Shown here: one piece after another, positions 8,732 through 18,778 of the stretch
How positions within the stretch are numbered: position 1 is the stretch's first letter
How the letters are laid out: every line of letters begins with the position of its first letter
Assembly (NCBI GenBank): GCA_002796995.1
Contig: PEKW01000006.1
Coordinates: forward strand, 248,001 to 312,000
Direction: 5' to 3'
From: Rhizobium sp.
GTDB lineage: Bacteria; Pseudomonadota; Alphaproteobacteria; Rhizobiales; Rhizobiaceae
Length of the DNA stretch: 64,000 nucleotides
Made by a program: the position numbers and the translations under genes
The notes under the pieces: generated by a model
The model's input: the letters and a program-made list of their open reading frames with translations, nothing else
The model's database searches: none
What the model was told of the DNA's origin: nothing

Positions 8732-9847
8732 TTAGTCCTGGAAATACGAGTACTTGCCGTCCTCGCCCTTCTTCCAGGTGTACATGACGTAGTCCGGACG
8801 GGTGATGTCGCCCTTGGCGTCGAAGCCGAGTTCGCCGATGACGGTCGTGTACGGACCCTTTTCCTTCAGCGCTGCAGCAACAGCTTCCGGATCGTTCGAG
8901 CCGGCCTTCTTGGCGGCTTCGGCGATGACCTGGAGACCCGCGTAGGAGTACAGCGTGTAAGCTTCCGGTTCGAAGCCGGCATCGCGGAACTTCTTGACTG
9001 CGTCAGCTGCATTCGGGTTCTTGCGCGGATCCGGCGGGAAGGTCATCAGCGTACCGTTGACGGCGTCGCCGGCGATCGAAGCAAGTTCGTTCGAGGTGAT
9101 GCCGTCGCCCGACATCATCACAGCCTTGAGGCCACCATCGGCCATCTGGCGCATGATGAGGCCGGCTTCGGTGTGCAGACCGCCGAAGTAGACGACGCCG
9201 ATGCCGGCCTCCTTCATCTTCGAGATCAGGGCCGAATAGTCCTTGTCGCCGGCGGTGATGCCTTCGTACATGACTTCGGTGATGCCCAAGGCGTTCATAG
9301 CCTTCTTGGTTTCGTCGGCAAGGCCCTGACCATAGGGGGTCTTGTCATGAACGACGGCAACCTTAACGTCCTTGAAGTTGTCGGCGATGTACTTGCCGGC
9401 AACTGCGCCCTGCTGGTCGTCGCGACCGCAGGTGCGGAAGGTGTTCCACATGCCGCGTTCGGTGAAGGTCGGGTTCGTCGAAGCCGGGGTGATCTGGAGG
9501 ATGCCGTTTTCGGCATAGACTTCCGAGGCCGGGATCGAGACGCCCGAGTTGAAGTGACCGACCACGAACTTGACGCCGTCGGCGACGAACTTGTTGGCAA
9601 CCGAAACGCCCTGCTTGGCGTCGGAAACGTCGTCGCCCAGAACGACCTTGACCATCTCGCCGTTGATACCGCCGGCAGCATTGATATCAGCGGCCGCCTG
9701 TTCCGCACCCTTCTGAAGCTGTGCACCGAAGGCAGCATTCGGGCCGGTGATCGGACCTGCGACACCGACCAGAAGCTCAGCCGATGCGTTGCCCGCGAAG
9801 GCAACCATTGCGGAAATCGCAACGGCTGAAAGAAGAGACTTCTTCAT
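8732..9847 (-). CDS. livK: Branched-chain amino acid ABC transporter substrate-binding protein
   Basis: Periplasmic leucine/isoleucine/valine-type binding protein of 371 residues. It has a Sec signal peptide (cleavage after the NASA motif, about residue 23), followed by [19 protein letters not shown], the standard Peripla_BP_6 opening. [19 protein letters not shown] and [14 protein letters not shown] carry the conserved ligand-binding serine/threonine region, and [18 protein letters not shown] is the typical C-terminal helix. It is the last gene of the liv cluster, 140 bases after the DUF6867 gene, with its own terminator, so it may also have its own promoter. Binding-protein abundance is usually highest in such operons. 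The precise amino acid range cannot be read from sequence. Confidence 0.93.
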   Translation of the reverse strand: MKKSLLSAVAISAMVAFAGNASAELLVGVAGPITGPNAAFGAQLQKGAEQAAADINAAGGINGEMVKVVLGDDVSDAKQGVSVANKFVADGVKFVVGHFNSGVSIPASEVYAENGILQITPASTNPTFTERGMWNTFRTCGRDDQQGAVAGKYIADNFKDVKVAVVHDKTPYGQGLADETKKAMNALGITEVMYEGITAGDKDYSALISKMKEAGIGVVYFGGLHTEAGLIMRQMADGGLKAVMMSGDGITSNELASIAGDAVNGTLMTFPPDPRKNPNAADAVKKFRDAGFEPEAYTLYSYAGLQVIAEAAKKAGSNDPEAVAAALKEKGPYTTVIGELGFDAKGDITRPDYVMYTWKKGEDGKYSYFQD

Positions 9848-9987
9848 TTTGTTACTCCCAATTTTTTAGGCGGGTTAGGTTTCAAGAACCCTGCGCAATA
9901 CCCACCATGACTGCGCCGGAAAAGCTGTTCCACTCTTATGAAAGCTCACGCTCTTGCCGCACATGTGAGACAAGAAAAACGCGGCTG

Positions 9988-10341
9988 TCAATCTTTCTTC
10001 TTCCACGAGAAGGCCGAGGTCCTCTCGTATAGCCAGTAATAGTTGTCTACCATCTGCGTGGTTCGCCGCGTCTGGAAGCCAGCCGTGGCAAAGACAAGCA
10101 AAATCAACACGTCAATCCCGTAAAGCAGCGGGCTGAGCATGGGTCCCTGGAACAGCGCGTAATGCAGGAACCGCATTACGATGCCCAGCAGCAGGGCGTA
10201 GATCACAACCGTCGCATAGCCCTGCCATCCCTCGGCCGTGGCCTTGCCGGAACGCCACGCGGTCCAGAAGCCAAGCAGAAGAACCAGGAAGCGCAGGACG
10301 TAACGCACGCCGGTATCGCTTTCGAAAAACAAGCCTTGCAT
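9988..10341 (-). CDS. DUF6867 family small membrane protein of the liv operon
   Basis: A 117-residue protein of unknown function with about three hydrophobic segments (residues about 12-28, 40-60 and 65-85) and a charged, aromatic C-terminus (NYYWLYERTSAFSWKKKD). I recognise it as the family found inside rhizobial branched-chain amino acid transporter operons, now called DUF6867. It starts at the ATG at 10341 with GGGGGAAT about 6 bases upstream and lies between livF and livK on the same strand. Position suggests an accessory membrane subunit or regulator of the LIV importer, but no function is demonstrated that I know of. Confidence 0.8.
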   Translation of the reverse strand: MQGLFFESDTGVRYVLRFLVLLLGFWTAWRSGKATAEGWQGYATVVIYALLLGIVMRFLHYALFQGPMLSPLLYGIDVLILLVFATAGFQTRRTTQMVDNYYWLYERTSAFSWKKKD

Positions 10342-10361
10342 ATTCTATTCCCCCTGTCCGC

Positions 10362-11090
10362 TCAGTGGTGGCCGCCTTCGAGATAGGCTGCCCGGACCTG
10401 CGGATCGGCGAGCAGTTCCTTGCCGGTTCCGCTCATCGTGACTTTGCCGTTGACCATGACATAGGCACGGTCGGAGAGCTTGAGAGCCGCGAACGCGTTC
10501 TGCTCGACGAGGAAGACGGTCAGCCCCTCTTCCTTGTTGAGCTTCTTGATCGCCTCGAAGATGCCCTTGACGATCAGCGGCGCAAGACCGAGCGACGGCT
10601 CGTCGAGCAAAAGCAGCTTCGGACGGGCCATCAGCGCGCGGCCGATCGACAGCATCTGCTGTTCGCCGCCAGAAAGCGTGCCGCCGCGCTGGCTCTGACG
10701 CTCCTTCAGACGGGGAAACAGCGTGAAGATCTTCTCCACGTCCTCGTTGAAGTGCTTCAGATTGTCGAGGCCGGCCCCCATCTGCAGGTTTTCGAGCACC
10801 GTCATGCGCGGGAAGATGCGGCGACCTTCCGGCGACTGGGCGATGCGACGGCGGGCGATCAGGTGGGTCGGCATCCTGGTGATGTCGGTCCCGTCGAAGG
10901 TGATCGTGCCGGTGCGCGCCTGCGGGCTGCCACAGATGGTCATCATCAGTGTCGACTTGCCGGCGCCGTTGGCACCGATCAGGCTGACGATTTCCCCCTG
11001 GCGGACTTCGACGTCCACTCCGCTGAGCGCGCGGATATTGCCGTAATAGGTCTCGACGCCCTGTACTTTGAGAAGCGGTTCAGCAGACAT
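10362..11090 (-). CDS. livF: Branched-chain amino acid ABC transporter ATP-binding protein LivF
   Basis: Cytoplasmic ATPase subunit of 242 residues that powers the LIV-I type importer together with LivG. Walker A is GANGAGKS (39-46), the signature motif is LSGGEQQM (139-146), Walker B is LLLLDEPS, and the H-loop segment is VFLVEQNAF. YYGNIRALSGVDVEV and SPEGRRIFPRMTVLENL are diagnostic of LivF rather than LivG. The start codon overlaps the livG stop codon (TGATG), so translation is coupled. Confidence 0.96.
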   Translation of the reverse strand: MSAEPLLKVQGVETYYGNIRALSGVDVEVRQGEIVSLIGANGAGKSTLMMTICGSPQARTGTITFDGTDITRMPTHLIARRRIAQSPEGRRIFPRMTVLENLQMGAGLDNLKHFNEDVEKIFTLFPRLKERQSQRGGTLSGGEQQMLSIGRALMARPKLLLLDEPSLGLAPLIVKGIFEAIKKLNKEEGLTVFLVEQNAFAALKLSDRAYVMVNGKVTMSGTGKELLADPQVRAAYLEGGHH

Positions 11091-11962
11091 CAGACCTGCC
11101 CTCCCGCAACGGCTTCGACCTCTGAGATCGCTTCATCCAATTCTTCATCCTCGACACCCAGATAGGCCGCGATGACCTTCGGGTCGTTCTTCACATGATC
11201 CGGCGTGCCGTCGGAGATCTTCTGACCGTATTCGAGCACCACGACGTGGTCGGAGATTTCCATAACCACCGACATGTCGTGCTCGATCAGCAGCACCGAG
11301 GTGCCTTCGTCGCGGATGCTGCGCAACAGGGCGTTGAGCGTCAGCGACTCCTTCGGATTGAGACCGGCGGCCGGTTCGTCGAGGCAGAGCAGTTCTGGCC
11401 CCGTGCACATGGCGCGCGCGATTTCCAGACGGCGCTGGGCGCCGTAGGGCAGATCGCCGGCCGGATCGTCGGCACGCTCCATCAGATCGGCCTTGTCGAG
11501 CCAGTACTTGGCCTTTTCGATCGCGGCCGCTGCCGCCCGCTTGTAGGCGGGAAGGCCGAGCAGACCGAGAACGGTATAGCCGGACGCCCGCATCAGGGCG
11601 TTGTGCTGGGCAACCAGAAGGTTCTCCAGAACGGTCAGGCCCGAGAACAGCCGGATGTTCTGGAAGGTACGGGCGACCTTGGCCTTCTTGGTGATCTCGA
11701 AGTCGGGCAGACGCTCGAGCAGAAACTCGGGCCCCGCCTTCTGGCGCAGCGTGATCATCCCCATCGTCGGCTTGTAGAAGCCGGTGATGCAGTTGAACAC
11801 CGTCGTTTTGCCGGCACCGTTCGGTCCGATCAGCGCGGTGATCTCACCGCGCCTGGCCTCGAAGGAGAAGTCGTTGATGGCCATCAGGCCGCCGAACTTC
11901 ATCGAGAGATGTTCGACCTTGAGGATAGTGTCGTTCGTCATCGTGTTCGTTCCGGAAGTCAT
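11090..11962 (-). CDS. livG: Branched-chain amino acid ABC transporter ATP-binding protein LivG
   Basis: Second ATPase subunit, 290 residues. Walker A is GPNGAGKT (46-53), followed by [12 protein letters not shown], a LivG hallmark. The ABC signature appears in the unusual form [15 protein letters not shown], Walker B is [13 protein letters not shown] and the H-loop is [11 protein letters not shown]. The C-terminus is extended by an acidic tail of about 35 residues ([15 protein letters not shown]) beyond the usual LivG end. The chosen ATG overlaps the livM stop codon as TGATG; an internal ATG seven codons later is the alternative start. Confidence 0.95.
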   Translation of the reverse strand: MTSGTNTMTNDTILKVEHLSMKFGGLMAINDFSFEARRGEITALIGPNGAGKTTVFNCITGFYKPTMGMITLRQKAGPEFLLERLPDFEITKKAKVARTFQNIRLFSGLTVLENLLVAQHNALMRASGYTVLGLLGLPAYKRAAAAAIEKAKYWLDKADLMERADDPAGDLPYGAQRRLEIARAMCTGPELLCLDEPAAGLNPKESLTLNALLRSIRDEGTSVLLIEHDMSVVMEISDHVVVLEYGQKISDGTPDHVKNDPKVIAAYLGVEDEELDEAISEVEAVAGGQV

Positions 11963-13353
11963 CAGCCGTGACCTTCCTTGGTAAAGCTTCCCGAGACGGC
12001 CTTGCTCTCCTTGAGGAAGGCTGTCGGTTGACGCGAGCCGACGAAACCGCGCGGCTTGAACAGCATGACCACGATCATGGCAAGGCCGAACAGCAGCATG
12101 CGATAGAGTTCCGGCGTGAAGTCAGGCCCGAAGACGTGCTTCAGGAACTCCATCTCGCGCAGCAGCTCCGTGCCGCCGACCATGACGATGGCGGCAATCG
12201 CGATACCGGTCAGCGAACCCATGCCCCCGAGAACGACGATGGCGAGGATGACGGCCGATTCCAGGAAGACGAAGCTTTCCGGAGAGACGAAACCCTGGCG
12301 GGCGGCGAAGAAGGAGCCGGCGAAACCACCGAACATCGCACCGATGGCAAAAGCCGTCAGCTTGGTCGTGACCGTGTTGATGCCGAGCGAGCGGCAGGCG
12401 ATCTCGTCTTCACGCAGTGCTTCCCAGGCGCGGCCGATCGGCATGCGACGAAGCCTGATCGTCACGTAGGCCGTCAGCATGCAGAGCGCCAGGATGAGAT
12501 AGAAGAGGAAGATCTTGTAGTAGGCCGAGGACATCGGCAGATCGAACATCTTGGCGAACCCGGTCGGCGAGGCGTCGAACTTGATGCCGAACAGAGTAGC
12601 CTTCGGAATGCCGGAGACACCGAACGTGCCCTTGGTGACGTCGGTCCAGTTGATCAGCACGAGGCGGATGATTTCTCCGAAGGCGAGCGTCACGATGGCG
12701 AGGTAGTCGCCGCGAAGGCGCAGAACCGGGAAGCCGAGGATGATGCCCCAGAAGGCCGCCAGAATGCCCGACAGCGGCAGAAGCACCCAGAAGGACAGGC
12801 CGAAATGCTGCGACAGAAGCGCATAGGAATAGGCCCCGACCGCATAGAAGGCGACATAGCCGAGGTCGAGCAGACCGGCCAGACCGACGACGATGTTGAG
12901 ACCCCAGGCCAGCATCACGTAGATCAGGATCTGGATGCCGAAGTTGTCGACGAACTTCAGCGAACCCTGTATGCCCGACAGCCAGACCACGACCGGCGGA
13001 TAGAGCACCAGCGCGAGAAGCGCGATCTTCAGGAAATGCTGATGAAAGAACGAGGGTTTGGCCTCGATGTCATGCACCGGCATTTCCGAAAGGCGCTCCT
13101 TGCGGGCGCGGCTCCACGGATGGAAGAAGCCGACGATCAGGAAGCGGCCGACGGCGGCGACAGCGACGAAGATCGCCAGCAGCCCCCAGCGCGGATACCA
13201 GATCGGCGCATTGTTGATGTCCTGATCGGTCTTGATACCGACATAGAGACTGAACAGGCCGAGCGCGAGCACACCCGCGAAGAGGCCTTCCTTGAGCGCG
13301 CGCGCAAGGGTACCGGATTGAGACGTGCCGGTCACGTTTGCAGGATTTGCCAT
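11962..13353 (-). CDS. livM: Branched-chain amino acid ABC transporter permease LivM
   Basis: Inner-membrane permease subunit of 463 residues, long for LivM because about 130 N-terminal residues with three hydrophobic segments precede the canonical domain, as in the high-affinity LivM of enteric and rhizobial systems. The core contains [20 protein letters not shown] and [20 protein letters not shown], then the coupling-helix region [20 protein letters not shown] and [19 protein letters not shown]. About eight membrane segments follow the extension. It lies 4 bases after livH and overlaps livG, in the middle of the operon. Confidence 0.95.
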   Translation of the reverse strand: MANPANVTGTSQSGTLARALKEGLFAGVLALGLFSLYVGIKTDQDINNAPIWYPRWGLLAIFVAVAAVGRFLIVGFFHPWSRARKERLSEMPVHDIEAKPSFFHQHFLKIALLALVLYPPVVVWLSGIQGSLKFVDNFGIQILIYVMLAWGLNIVVGLAGLLDLGYVAFYAVGAYSYALLSQHFGLSFWVLLPLSGILAAFWGIILGFPVLRLRGDYLAIVTLAFGEIIRLVLINWTDVTKGTFGVSGIPKATLFGIKFDASPTGFAKMFDLPMSSAYYKIFLFYLILALCMLTAYVTIRLRRMPIGRAWEALREDEIACRSLGINTVTTKLTAFAIGAMFGGFAGSFFAARQGFVSPESFVFLESAVILAIVVLGGMGSLTGIAIAAIVMVGGTELLREMEFLKHVFGPDFTPELYRMLLFGLAMIVVMLFKPRGFVGSRQPTAFLKESKAVSGSFTKEGHG

Positions 13354-13357
13354 GGGA

Positions 13358-14260
<903 letters not shown>

Positions 14261-14871
14261 TACCAATCCCCCGGACGCAAACTTTTGGAGCGTCCCTTTT
14301 TATGTTGTCCCCTAGCGGGGTTCTTAACATGCTCGGATTTGATAGCGTTTTCGGCAAAAATGTGAAGTCCAAAAACTAGGCAGCGCGCATTTTACCGCCA
14401 ATTGACCACAGTTTGGTGTTTAAATTGGCTGACCCGCCAAAAAAGCGGCACAAAATGCCGAAAAATTAGATCGTGCCGTGTTTTTCGCTGTCAGGATTTA
14501 GCCGCATTCGGCCGCGATCACGGCCGAATTCCGCCGAAAGTATGAGACCGCCATTGCTCGCAACGGGGGCCGCACCAGGGGATTGCCGCATCTTTGCTAA
14601 CATAACCAAGAAATTGCCGAGAGGCCAATCACAAAGCGACAAGTCACATTGCTGAATCCGTCGCCGGGCTGGCGGCGGGAGGGCGGGGAAAATCGTGCAT
14701 TCGTTCCGGACCGGCGAATTCGGCGTGTCGGCCATCCTCCCGTGACGGGAAACGGGGAAGTCCGAACGGGAAAAGCCAGTCGTTTCAATCCGCACCCCCG
14801 CCATTCGTCCCCGCGACCGGAAACCGGTGCAGGATCGGGGCATCGAACCGATCGCAGCGGCGAATGCAGTC
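14261..14871. other. Long intergenic region between livH and the DUF2793 gene
   Basis: About 610 bases without a supportable gene. The left 150 bases are noticeably AT-richer than the surroundings and presumably hold the liv promoter. The right part is GC-rich, and its open frames on both strands show rhizobial shadow composition (arginine/proline-rich) with no recognisable domain. Confidence 0.5.
14340..14367 (-). promoter_or_regulatory. Candidate promoter of the liv operon
   Basis: On the minus strand CTTCAC, 16 bases, then CTATCA resembles the Rhizobiales housekeeping consensus CTTGAC-N17-CTATAT with a one-base shorter spacer. It lies about 80 bases upstream of the livH start in AT-rich sequence. 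This is only a visual match. Confidence 0.35.
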
Positions 14872-15897
14872 ATGTCGGATATCACAGTCAATCTTGCCCT
14901 GCCCTACATCAAACCGGCCCAGGCGCAGAAGCACGTCACCCACAACGAGGCCCTGCAGGTGCTGGATGCCACGGTGCAGCTGGTGATCGCCGCGCGTCTG
15001 GCCAGCCCGCCCGCCGCACCGGCCGAAGGCGAATGTTTCTGGGTCCTGCCGGGCGCGACGGGCGCCTGGGCGGGCCGATCGGGCCGCCTCGCCTTTCGCC
15101 AGGACGAAGCCTGGATCTTCATCGCACCGGTTCTCGGTTGGCGCGCCTTCGATCGCGCCGAGGGACGACTGAAGCTCTTCACCGGAACGGACTGGGACGA
15201 CATCCCCCTGCCCGCCTCGCCGCAGGTCTCCGCCTTCGGGATCGGCGCCACGCCCGATGCCACCAACAGGCTTGCCGTGTCGGCGCCGGCCACCCTTCTG
15301 ACCCATGCCGGCGGCGATCATCGGCTGAAGATCAACAAGGCCTCGGGCGCCGATACGGCATCGCTGCTTTTCCAGTCCGGCTGGCAGGGCAAGGCGGAAC
15401 TGGGGCTTGCCGGCGACGACCGGTTCGCCATCAAGGTCAGCGGCGACGGCGCGGTATGGACCACGGCGCTGACGATTTCGCCGCAGGGCGTGGTGCGCAC
15501 CGGTCAGCGACCGCTCGTCCGCGCCTCGCGCACGGCAGGCAGCCTCTCGCCGTCGGCCGGCATGGCAACGGGCTTCGACGATCTTCATCTGGCGGCGGGG
15601 GGATTTGCCCTGGGCGCGATCCTGGGATCCGGACAAGGGCGCGAACTGGTGGCTCCGGCGGACGGAACCTATCTGCTGACGCTCAACGTCGAGGCGCAGA
15701 CGTCATCAGGCCACGGGGTGGCGCTTCGTAGAAACGGGACAGACGATCTCGTCGCGGTGGCCGGTACGGTCGGCACGCAGTCGTCGAGCGCCATCGCCGC
15801 GCTTTCTGAGGGCGACATACTGACGCTTCGCCATACCGGGAGCGCGCAGCTTCTGTTCGGCTACAGTCACACGGAGATTTCGGCATTCATGCTCTAG
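14872..15897 (+). CDS. DUF2793 domain-containing protein
   Basis: A 341-residue protein of unknown role. The N-terminal half (NLALPYIKPAQAQKHVTHNEAL, then GECFWVLPGATGAWAG and RLAFRQDEAWIFIAP) is the DUF2793 signature found in rhizobial prophage, gene-transfer-agent-like and stand-alone contexts. The C-terminal region (residues about 240-341) is beta-rich with GQGRELVAPADGTYLLTL, reminiscent of a C1q/TNF-like or phage tail-fibre head domain. No signal peptide is visible. No phage structural genes surround it. The ATG at 14872 was chosen because the conserved domain begins immediately after it; no strong ribosome-binding site is seen. It could be a domesticated tail or particle-decoration protein. 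Confidence 0.8.
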   Translation: MSDITVNLALPYIKPAQAQKHVTHNEALQVLDATVQLVIAARLASPPAAPAEGECFWVLPGATGAWAGRSGRLAFRQDEAWIFIAPVLGWRAFDRAEGRLKLFTGTDWDDIPLPASPQVSAFGIGATPDATNRLAVSAPATLLTHAGGDHRLKINKASGADTASLLFQSGWQGKAELGLAGDDRFAIKVSGDGAVWTTALTISPQGVVRTGQRPLVRASRTAGSLSPSAGMATGFDDLHLAAGGFALGAILGSGQGRELVAPADGTYLLTLNVEAQTSSGHGVALRRNGTDDLVAVAGTVGTQSSSAIAALSEGDILTLRHTGSAQLLFGYSHTEISAFML

Positions 15898-15945
15898 TGG
15901 CAAGGTGGAAGGCCGCGCCACAGAGAGCGCGACAAGCCGGCCGGA

Positions 15946-16686
15946 TCAGAGCAGGCGGAAGCGGCAGGCCCGGGCGACCGCCTGCATGCGGTTGACCGAG
16001 TCAAGCTTGCGCATGGCGCTCTTCAGATAGCTGACGACGGTGTGGCTCGAGATCGACAGGATGATGGCGATCTCGTCGCTGCTCTTGCCGGCGGCCGACC
16101 AGCGCAGGCACTCGATCTCCCGGGCCGACAGCTTCTCGCGCGGGCCGTCCTTCTGGGCGATCCGGCTGGAGCAGTTGTCCAGCAGTTCGAGGCTTTCGAA
16201 ATAAAAGCTCGCGATTTCCTGGCGGTCGAGCTCGGCCCGCTCGCCGGAAAAGACGAAGAGATAATGGGCAAGCTCGGAATCATGGATGGCGAAGGCAAGA
16301 CTGGCGCCCATGCCGAAGTCGCGGAAGGCGCCGGCGATGCCGCCCTCGGCGTCCTTGTCCTTGCCGTCGGTGAAGACGCATTCGTCGGACTGGAACGGCA
16401 GAATGCTCTGCTTCAGCCGCGCCACCAGCCGGCTCGACGCGAACTGGTCTTCGGTCCGATAGCGCGTCTTGAGCTCGTGCGGCCAGTTGCAGAAGAGGAT
16501 GTTTGCCGAAAACTCGGGCTTGTCGGCCTTGGGAAAGGTGCTGACGAGGAAATAGTCGAAACCGTAGCGCCGACCGAGGGCTGCAAACTGCCGGCCCAGA
16601 GGGCAAAGGCCCGCGTCGTCGACGGGGATCGCCGAAACGCCTTTGCCTTCTTCTTCGCGGCAGATTGACTCGGACACCCTGAACAT
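15946..16686 (-). CDS. LuxR-type transcriptional regulator with autoinducer-binding-like domain
   Basis: A 246-residue regulator. The N-terminal 160 residues resemble the Autoind_bind fold (YGFDYFLVSTFP near the start, LAFAIHDSELAHYLFVF later). The C-terminal LuxR helix-turn-helix runs from KLSAREIECLRWSAAGKSS through ILSISSHTVVSYLKSAMRKL to VNRMQAVARAC. No luxI-type synthase lies in the window, so it is an orphan or solo LuxR. Canonical AHL-binding tryptophan/tyrosine spacing is not obvious, so ligand binding is uncertain. The start at 16686 has AGGAG 4 bases upstream. It is convergent with the DUF2793 gene. Confidence 0.85.
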   Translation of the reverse strand: MFRVSESICREEEGKGVSAIPVDDAGLCPLGRQFAALGRRYGFDYFLVSTFPKADKPEFSANILFCNWPHELKTRYRTEDQFASSRLVARLKQSILPFQSDECVFTDGKDKDAEGGIAGAFRDFGMGASLAFAIHDSELAHYLFVFSGERAELDRQEIASFYFESLELLDNCSSRIAQKDGPREKLSAREIECLRWSAAGKSSDEIAIILSISSHTVVSYLKSAMRKLDSVNRMQAVARACRFRLL

Positions 16687-17090
16687 TGCGCTCCTTTCGA
16701 CCGAAGCTATCTGGCCGCACCTGTGAGAGTAACTATCGAACGAATATATCTGGAACGGTAGAGAACGGAACTGGCGCCGGTCTTTCGGTTCTGGCTCGGG
16801 GAGGGAAAATTCGCATGCCCGAGTTTACGACGGCGCATGGAAAACCACACGCCCCGTCATTGTTCGAAGCTTCTACTACATTTTTAAATCTGGAAAATTT
16901 CTAAATCAGCATAACTCCTATGCAGATGCCGCAAGTTTACGCAACGGCAGGCAAGGCACCGCGGCGGCTGTTTGATCCCCGCCGCAAGTCGTGAAAATTA
17001 TTATCAAATGCTTACAAGGCGCTTAGGCAAATTTTAAAGGTGGGCAGCTACGATGCGCTCGTGTGGTCTTGAGTATGTATAGAGAGTCCA
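16687..17090. other. Intergenic region between the LuxR regulator and sciP
   Basis: About 400 bases carrying the divergent promoters of the LuxR regulator and sciP. The stretch 16855-17045 is AT-rich with several TTAA-like elements. No gene is supported here. Confidence 0.5.
17012..17026 (+). promoter_or_regulatory. Candidate CtrA box upstream of sciP
   Basis: The sequence reads TTAC, seven bases, TTAG, a near match to the CtrA consensus TTAA-N7-TTAA, 65 bases before the sciP start. CtrA control of sciP is established in Caulobacter; here it is inferred from this motif only. Confidence 0.4.
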
Positions 17091-17366
17091 ATGACCGAAA
17101 TGATCCGCCCCCGAGTGAAATATGTCATCGGCCCCGATGGCAGCCCGCTTACCATCGCCGATCTGCCGCCGGCCAATACGCGCCGCTGGGTGATCCGCCG
17201 GAAGGCTGAGGTTGTCGCCGCGGTGCGCGGCGGCCTGTTGAGCCTGGAAGAAGCCTGCGAGCGCTATACCCTGACGGTCGAGGAATTCCTCTCCTGGCAG
17301 TCCTCCATCAACGACCACGGCCTGCCGGGCCTGCGCACCACGCGCATCCAGCAATATCGCCATTGA
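17091..17366 (+). CDS. sciP: CtrA inhibitor SciP (DUF1153)
   Basis: A 91-residue DNA-binding-type helix-turn-helix protein. It contains RPRVKYVIGPDGSPLTIADL, RRWVIRRKAEVVAAVRGGLL and LSWQSSINDHGLPGLRTTRI, the nearly invariant blocks of the SciP family. In Caulobacter SciP accumulates in G1/swarmer cells and represses CtrA-activated promoters by binding CtrA or the promoter. It is monocistronic, about 1.9 kb from ctrA on the same strand, with a CtrA-like box upstream and a strong hairpin downstream. Confidence 0.95.
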   Translation: MTEMIRPRVKYVIGPDGSPLTIADLPPANTRRWVIRRKAEVVAAVRGGLLSLEEACERYTLTVEEFLSWQSSINDHGLPGLRTTRIQQYRH

Positions 17367-17415
17367 CGAGACAACCGGGCCGGTTCTCGCCGCCCGCATC
17401 TCCGATCGTTTCATC

Positions 17416-17449
17416 GTGCGCGCAGGATAACCTCCTTGCGCGCACTTTG
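17416..17449. terminator. Terminator after sciP, possibly bidirectional
   Basis: Perfect 9-bp inverted repeat GTGCGCGCA/TGCGCGCAC (17416-17424, 17437-17445) followed by TTTGT on the plus strand. It lies between the convergent sciP and PqiA-type genes. Confidence 0.6.
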
Positions 17450-17450
17450 T

Positions 17451-17912
17451 CTATTGCGCCCGCCCCTGCCTCTGCAGCAGGTGGTGCAGCACGCCGGCCA
17501 GTACCGACGACGCCGCGTAGAACCACAGTCCCGGCTGGGTGAAGGCCTCGGCAAGGCCGCTGGACTTGGCCGCGAAGATGACGATCGCCACCAGCAGCAC
17601 GTCCATCATCGACCATTTCGACAGGAACGGAACGAGCGCATGCAGCAGTCCGCTACGCGCACCGGCGCTTGAAGCAGTGAAGGCCTCCGCGCCAAGGCCG
17701 ACCAGCTTGATCGCCGGAAAGGCGATCGACAGCAGTCCCACCAGCACGGCAAGCCCGCCATTGCCGTCCCGCCACAGCGCGGCGACGATCTCCACCAGCG
17801 ACGGGTTTTGGGCAAAGAAGTAGAGCTTTTCGAAGCGGACCAGGGGCAGCACGAGGCCAAGCGCCAGAAACATCGGGGCCAGCACCAGCATCGCCGCCTT
17901 CACCCAGATCAT
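17451..17912 (-). CDS. Paraquat-inducible protein A (PqiA) family membrane protein
   Basis: About 153 residues with four membrane segments: MLVLAPMFLALGLVLPLV, VLVGLLSIAFPAIKLVGL, a segment in SMMDVLLVAIVIFAAKSSGL, and a C-terminal one in FYAASSVLAGVLHHLL. The pattern KLYFF...PSL and LSKWSMMDV is typical of one PqiA repeat. Larger PqiA/YebS proteins have two such units and work with MCE proteins in lipid transport; here there is a single unit and no MCE partner nearby. The start MIWVKAAML at 17912 was chosen because the hydrophobic conserved region begins there; an upstream ATG (17969) would add 19 unconserved residues. Confidence 0.8.
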   Translation of the reverse strand: MIWVKAAMLVLAPMFLALGLVLPLVRFEKLYFFAQNPSLVEIVAALWRDGNGGLAVLVGLLSIAFPAIKLVGLGAEAFTASSAGARSGLLHALVPFLSKWSMMDVLLVAIVIFAAKSSGLAEAFTQPGLWFYAASSVLAGVLHHLLQRQGRAQ

Positions 17913-18026
17913 CCCCACGCCCCCGCTCGAATCGCAGCCCGACCGGTCGGCCGCGCGCCCGGCCATCATTGCCGTGAAAAGCGGGCGATGTTAAGCCGTC
18001 GGGATCTCGATTGCGAAAGGGCACCC

Positions 18027-18314
18027 ATGGATATTGCTAGTGAGGAAGTCGGCTCGGGCGGCCGTTATGTCGGTCGGTTCATCGAGGGAGAGACGCCGGC
18101 GGTGATGACCTATTCTCGCGCGTCGCCAAGCCTGATCATCGTCGATCATACCGAAGTGCCGGAAAGCATGCGCGGCAAGGGTGCCGGCCAAGCGCTCGCG
18201 CTCTTTGCGATCGAGCAGGCCCGCAGCGGCGGCTGGAAGATCATTCCGCTCTGCCCGTTTTTCCGCGCCCAGGCGCAGCGTCACCCCGACTGGGCCGACG
18301 TCATCAAGTTCTGA
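18027..18314 (+). CDS. GNAT family N-acetyltransferase (YjdJ type)
   Basis: A compact 95-residue acetyltransferase of the Gcn5-related class. It contains LIIVDHTEVPESMRGKGAGQ, where RGKGAG is the acetyl-CoA pyrophosphate loop, then ALALFAIEQARSGGWKIIPL and CPFFRAQAQRHPDWADVI, hallmarks of the small YjdJ/NATD1-like family. The substrate is unknown. The start at 18027 gives the usual family length. It is divergent from the PqiA-type gene. Confidence 0.88.
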   Translation: MDIASEEVGSGGRYVGRFIEGETPAVMTYSRASPSLIIVDHTEVPESMRGKGAGQALALFAIEQARSGGWKIIPLCPFFRAQAQRHPDWADVIKF

Positions 18315-18427
18315 TTCTGTCCGGCCGGCGGTTCGCCGCCCGGACAAGTTTCGACGAACGGCTCGACGGCGGTCGCGGATCTCTCCGCACCGCCACCGGC
18401 CGCGCCTTGTCGAGAACGCTCCGGAGC

Positions 18428-18778
18428 CTAGGCCCGGATGCGCATCTGGCCGTCGCGCTCTTCGAGCGCCGCGGCCTTGGCATGCTCGGCCTCGGCTTCT
18501 TCGAGCAAAAGCTCGGCCGCTTCCTGCTGAACCTTCAGTTCGCGAATCGAAACCTGGAGATTGTCGGCCCGCTGCCGGGCCGCCTTGGCAAAGGTTGGAT
18601 ACGCGAAATGGTTCGGATCAGTGATCCCGGACTTCTTCTCCTCGATGGCGATCTGGTTTTCCAGCTCCTTCGCCATCCGCTCGAACTCCGACATCATTGA
18701 CTGCAACTGCTGCAATTGCCGACGTTTTTCTGTGACCTGAAATCCTTTCAGGCGCACTAGGCTCTCACGCGACTTCAT
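18428..18778 (-). CDS. fliJ: FliJ-like coiled-coil protein (flagellar export chaperone family)
   Basis: A 116-residue, highly charged, almost entirely helical protein. It starts MKSRESLVRLKGFQVTEKRR, followed by heptad-rich coiled coil (QLQQLQSMMSEFERMAKELE, then RADNLQVSIRELKVQQEAAE). FliJ proteins link the export ATPase FliI to the flagellar type III gate. I recognise this as the FliJ-like protein that lies divergent from ctrA in many Rhizobiales. No other flagellar gene is in the window. The start at 18778 follows the conserved N-terminus; the longer reading to 18940 adds unconserved sequence. Regulation by CtrA from the shared upstream region is plausible. Confidence 0.78.
   Translation of the reverse strand: MKSRESLVRLKGFQVTEKRRQLQQLQSMMSEFERMAKELENQIAIEEKKSGITDPNHFAYPTFAKAARQRADNLQVSIRELKVQQEAAELLLEEAEAEHAKAAALEERDGQMRIRA

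Noticed and set aside
14261-14871. Small genes in the long gap after livH
   Set aside because: Frames up to 141 codons exist but have shadow-like composition, no domain and no good ribosome-binding site.
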